The notes under the pieces: generated by a model
Database searches by the model: none
Told to the model about the DNA's origin: nothing
What the model saw: only the letters and a program-made list of their open reading frames with translations
From: UMGS1649 sp045637095
GTDB lineage: Bacteria; Bacillota; Clostridia; TANB77; CAG-465
Length of the DNA: 8,726 bases
Direction: 5' to 3'
NCBI GenBank assembly: GCA_045637095.1
Contig: JAZTYX010000027.1
Location: 1 to 8,726 of the forward strand
Position numbers and translations under genes: made by a program
Shown: positions 7,136 to 8,726 of the stretch, piece after piece
Position numbering within the stretch: position 1 is the first letter of the stretch
How the letters are laid out: each line of letters starts with the position of its first letter

Positions 7136-7159
7136 ACTACTTTTGTCAATGCAAATATT

Positions 7160-7897
7160 TTACTCACTAATAGTTGATGCAATAATTACTTCTGGTATAT
7201 TCGAATATATTATACCTTCAATGCCATTATATGTATATTTAGCATATGACCTTACACAAATTTCACGTTCTTTCATTGAGTCTGGTATTTGGTTGAGCGC
7301 TGCAACCCACTCATATCTATTATCTTTCTCAGTATATTTTTCAGATTTTATTACAACAGTAGTCAATGCCTCACTATTTGCAATAGTAAATTTATCTAGT
7401 GCGTTTTCCTCTGGATTATATCTATCTAATATAGACTTAGGTAAAAACATAGTTCCAAACTCTGTATACTCTAAACCATCTACTTTATTTAAGATACCTT
7501 GAAATCTAAGTTTCCATGCAGTATCTTCTTTAACTGTTTCAATCCAATATGTATCAATAATTGAAGTAGTATCTAGTCTTAAAGTTTCTTCTCCAATCTT
7601 CAATTCTCCGCCACTTGTTAACATTTCTGTTTTTTGTGAATCTGTTATTATATTGTTTGAATATAATCCTTCAACAAGCTCAAAAGAATTCGGCTTTTGC
7701 CCGTTGTTTGCAAGCATCATATCTCCAAGCATTAAATCTATACTTGTTTGAAGTTGATTTTTGTTTGTTAGTTGCGCTGCATGATCTGCTCTATCTATTA
7801 TTCCCGTGTTACTTAGCGTCAGCACTACACTTGCTGCAAGTATTATCATAACTATTATTGTTATTACTAATACTATTAATGATATTCCTTTTTTCAT
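7160..7897 (-). CDS. Pilin-like surface protein, downstream copy of a tandem pair
   Basis: The 245-aa protein begins MKKG, then the helix ISLIVLVITIIVMIILAASVV (5-25) followed by LSNTGIIDRADHAAQ. This resembles a prepilin leader cut after Gly4, but mature position 5 is Val, not Glu. Residues 34-65 look helical and 66-115 mixed. Residues 127-243 form a beta-rich module (WKLRFQGILNKVDGLEYTEFG, then YEWVAALNQI and ICVRSYAKYTYNGIEGIIYSN) of a type I associate with extracellular proteins of gut Firmicutes. There is one Cys (214). The start is supported by AGGGGG at 7904-7909. It lies 56 bp after its paralogue, with no clear promoter between, so co-transcription is likely. Its first 110 residues match the paralogue at 85 positions by ungapped hand count. 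No secretion ATPase, platform protein or prepilin peptidase is in the window. The exact function is not recognised. Confidence 0.85.
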   Translation of the reverse strand: MKKGISLIVLVITIIVMIILAASVVLTLSNTGIIDRADHAAQLTNKNQLQTSIDLMLGDMMLANNGQKPNSFELVEGLYSNNIITDSQKTEMLTSGGELKIGEETLRLDTTSIIDTYWIETVKEDTAWKLRFQGILNKVDGLEYTEFGTMFLPKSILDRYNPEENALDKFTIANSEALTTVVIKSEKYTEKDNRYEWVAALNQIPDSMKEREICVRSYAKYTYNGIEGIIYSNIPEVIIASTISE

Positions 7898-7900
7898 TTG
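7841..7900 (-). repeat. 59/60 direct repeat copy A (start of downstream pilin-like gene)
   Basis: This 60-bp tract covers three bases before the ATG and the first 19 codons. It matches 8641-8700 at all but one base (7871 versus 8671), exactly 800 bp away. The adjoining 40 bp (7801-7840 versus 8601-8640) differ at nine positions, so the similarity drops sharply. It encodes the leader and most of the hydrophobic helix. Confidence 0.9.
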
Positions 7901-7953
7901 TTGCCCCCTATATTATTATCTTTTATATACTCCATAATTTTGTTTTCTACTTA

Positions 7954-8697
7954 TTACCTATGAGTTGTTACGGATGCTTCAACTATATTAGAATATATAA
8001 TGCCCTCTACGCCATTATATACATATTTCGCATATCCTCTTACACAAACAACCGTATCTTTATTACTTCCAGTAATACCTGTAATAGCCATTACCCAATC
8101 ATATCCAGTGTCGTATTCTGTATATTTTGCTGCGCTACTGACACTAACAGGAGCGCCTGCAGTCTTATTTTCAATATTAAATTTGTCAATCAATTCTACA
8201 TCTGGTTTATACTCATCTAACCTAGATTTAATTGCTAGTAATGATCCGAATTCTATATATTCCACACCGTCTATTTTATTTAATTTGCTATCAATTCTAA
8301 TTTTCCACTCATCAGTATCAACATTAGTTTGAACAGTTTCTATCCAACTAGATTTAATAATTGAAGAAGTGTCTACTCTTACAATGCCTTCACCTACTTT
8401 TAGTTCTCCACCATTTGCCAACATCTCTGCTTTTTGAGGTTCAGTTATTATATTGTTTGTATATAAATCTTCAACTAGTTCAAAAGAATTAGGTGTTTTC
8501 CCATTGTTTTCAAGCATGACATCTCCGAGAAATAAATCTATACTCGTTTGAAGTTGCTTTTTATTAGTTGCTTGTACTGCAAGATCCGCTTTTTCTATTA
8601 ATCCTGTGTTGCTTAGTGTTATTACTACACTAGCTGCTAGTATTATCATAACTATTATTGTTATTACTAAAACTATTAATGATATTCCTTTTTTCAT
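7954..8697 (-). CDS. Pilin-like surface protein, upstream copy of a tandem pair
   Basis: The 247-aa protein has the same build as its downstream neighbour: MKKG leader, helix ISLIVLVITIIVMIILAASVV (5-25), LSNTGLIEKADLA linker helix, a middle region with GGELKVGEG (96-104), and a C-terminal beta module (about 130-244) with WKIRIDSKLN, YDWVMAITGI and VCVRGYAKYVYNGVEGIIYSN. The single Cys218 aligns with Cys214 of the neighbour. The start is firm: AGGAGG at 8703-8708, five bases upstream. Mature position 5 is Val if processed after Gly4. The N-terminal third is well conserved between copies, whereas the region around 150-215 has diverged and carries small length changes, as expected for an exposed surface. 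Its promoter, if any, lies beyond the right edge; further copies could lie there too. The leader could also be an uncleaved signal anchor. Function unknown. Confidence 0.85.
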   Translation of the reverse strand: MKKGISLIVLVITIIVMIILAASVVITLSNTGLIEKADLAVQATNKKQLQTSIDLFLGDVMLENNGKTPNSFELVEDLYTNNIITEPQKAEMLANGGELKVGEGIVRVDTSSIIKSSWIETVQTNVDTDEWKIRIDSKLNKIDGVEYIEFGSLLAIKSRLDEYKPDVELIDKFNIENKTAGAPVSVSSAAKYTEYDTGYDWVMAITGITGSNKDTVVCVRGYAKYVYNGVEGIIYSNIVEASVTTHR

Positions 8698-8700
8698 TTG
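8641..8700 (-). repeat. 59/60 direct repeat copy B (start of upstream pilin-like gene)
   Basis: Partner of the tract at 7841-7900, with a single mismatch at 8671. The ribosome-binding regions just outside are similar but differ by a small shift (AGGAGG here, AGGGGG in the other copy). Confidence 0.9.
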
Positions 8701-8726
8701 TTCCTCCTATATTATCTACCTTTTAT

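Noticed and set aside
7144..7149. Second TTGACA on the minus strand just after the downstream tandem gene.
   Set aside because: No -10-like sequence occurs at 16-18 bp (ACGGTT at 17 bp lies inside the terminator stem).
6686..7177. Plus-strand open frame of 163 codons crossing the FN3-type gene and the following gap.
   Set aside because: It runs through a terminator and promoter on the other strand, and its hydrophobic runs mirror the reverse complement of the pilin-like helix.
6430..8697. A full type IV pilus, competence or Tad operon.
   Set aside because: No assembly ATPase, inner-membrane platform protein or prepilin peptidase is present, and the pilin-like proteins lack Glu5.
1..8726. 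CRISPR array, transposon, phage genes, tRNA or rRNA, riboswitch.
   Set aside because: No regular short repeats, transposase or integrase motifs, cloverleaf-like gaps or long structured leaders were seen; all gaps are under 160 bp and are explained by terminators and promoters.

Overview
The window is AT-rich, and every gene I can support is read on the minus strand. Short intergenic gaps, strong AGGAGG-type ribosome binding sites, sigma-A type promoters, a Bacillus-like CssR/CssS pair and Gram-positive surface-protein modules all point to a low-GC Firmicute. A Clostridia-like gut or environmental organism is the best guess, but no single gene in the window fixes the taxon.

Layout in transcription order (right to left). 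(1) 8697-7160: two tandem paralogues, each with a short prepilin-like leader and hydrophobic helix followed by an extracellular beta-rich module. They end at a rho-independent terminator (7104-7135). (2) 7047-6430: a third, divergent pilin-like protein with a fibronectin-III-like C-terminus. It has its own promoter (7074-7102) and terminator (6391-6422), so it is probably monocistronic. (3) 6271-3109: the operon htrA-cssR-cssS. It encodes a membrane-anchored HtrA/DegP-type serine protease, an OmpR-family response regulator that I recognise as CssR-like, and a CssS-like sensor kinase. It ends at a perfect 16-bp hairpin (3068-3103). The htrA upstream region carries two candidate promoters and a long inverted repeat, which is the best candidate for the CssR operator. 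(4) 3015-1: an FAD-dependent oxidoreductase of the HemY/UDP-galactopyranose-mutase-like group, with an exact consensus promoter (TTGACA, 17 bp, TATAAT). It overlaps by 17 bp a GT39/ArnT-like multi-pass glycosyltransferase that runs off the left edge.

How it may work together. CssRS of Bacillus subtilis senses misfolded secreted protein at the membrane/wall interface and induces HtrA-family proteases. Here sensor, regulator and protease look like one autoregulated transcription unit. Its neighbours make secreted or membrane-anchored pilin-like surface proteins and cell-envelope glycan enzymes, which are plausible clients or partners. That link is inference from adjacency only.

Most notable points: pilin-like proteins lacking the usual Glu at mature position 5; a 59/60 identical DNA tract at the starts of the two tandem paralogues; the inverted repeat at the htrA promoter; and three successive gaps in which a terminator runs directly into the -35 box of the next promoter.
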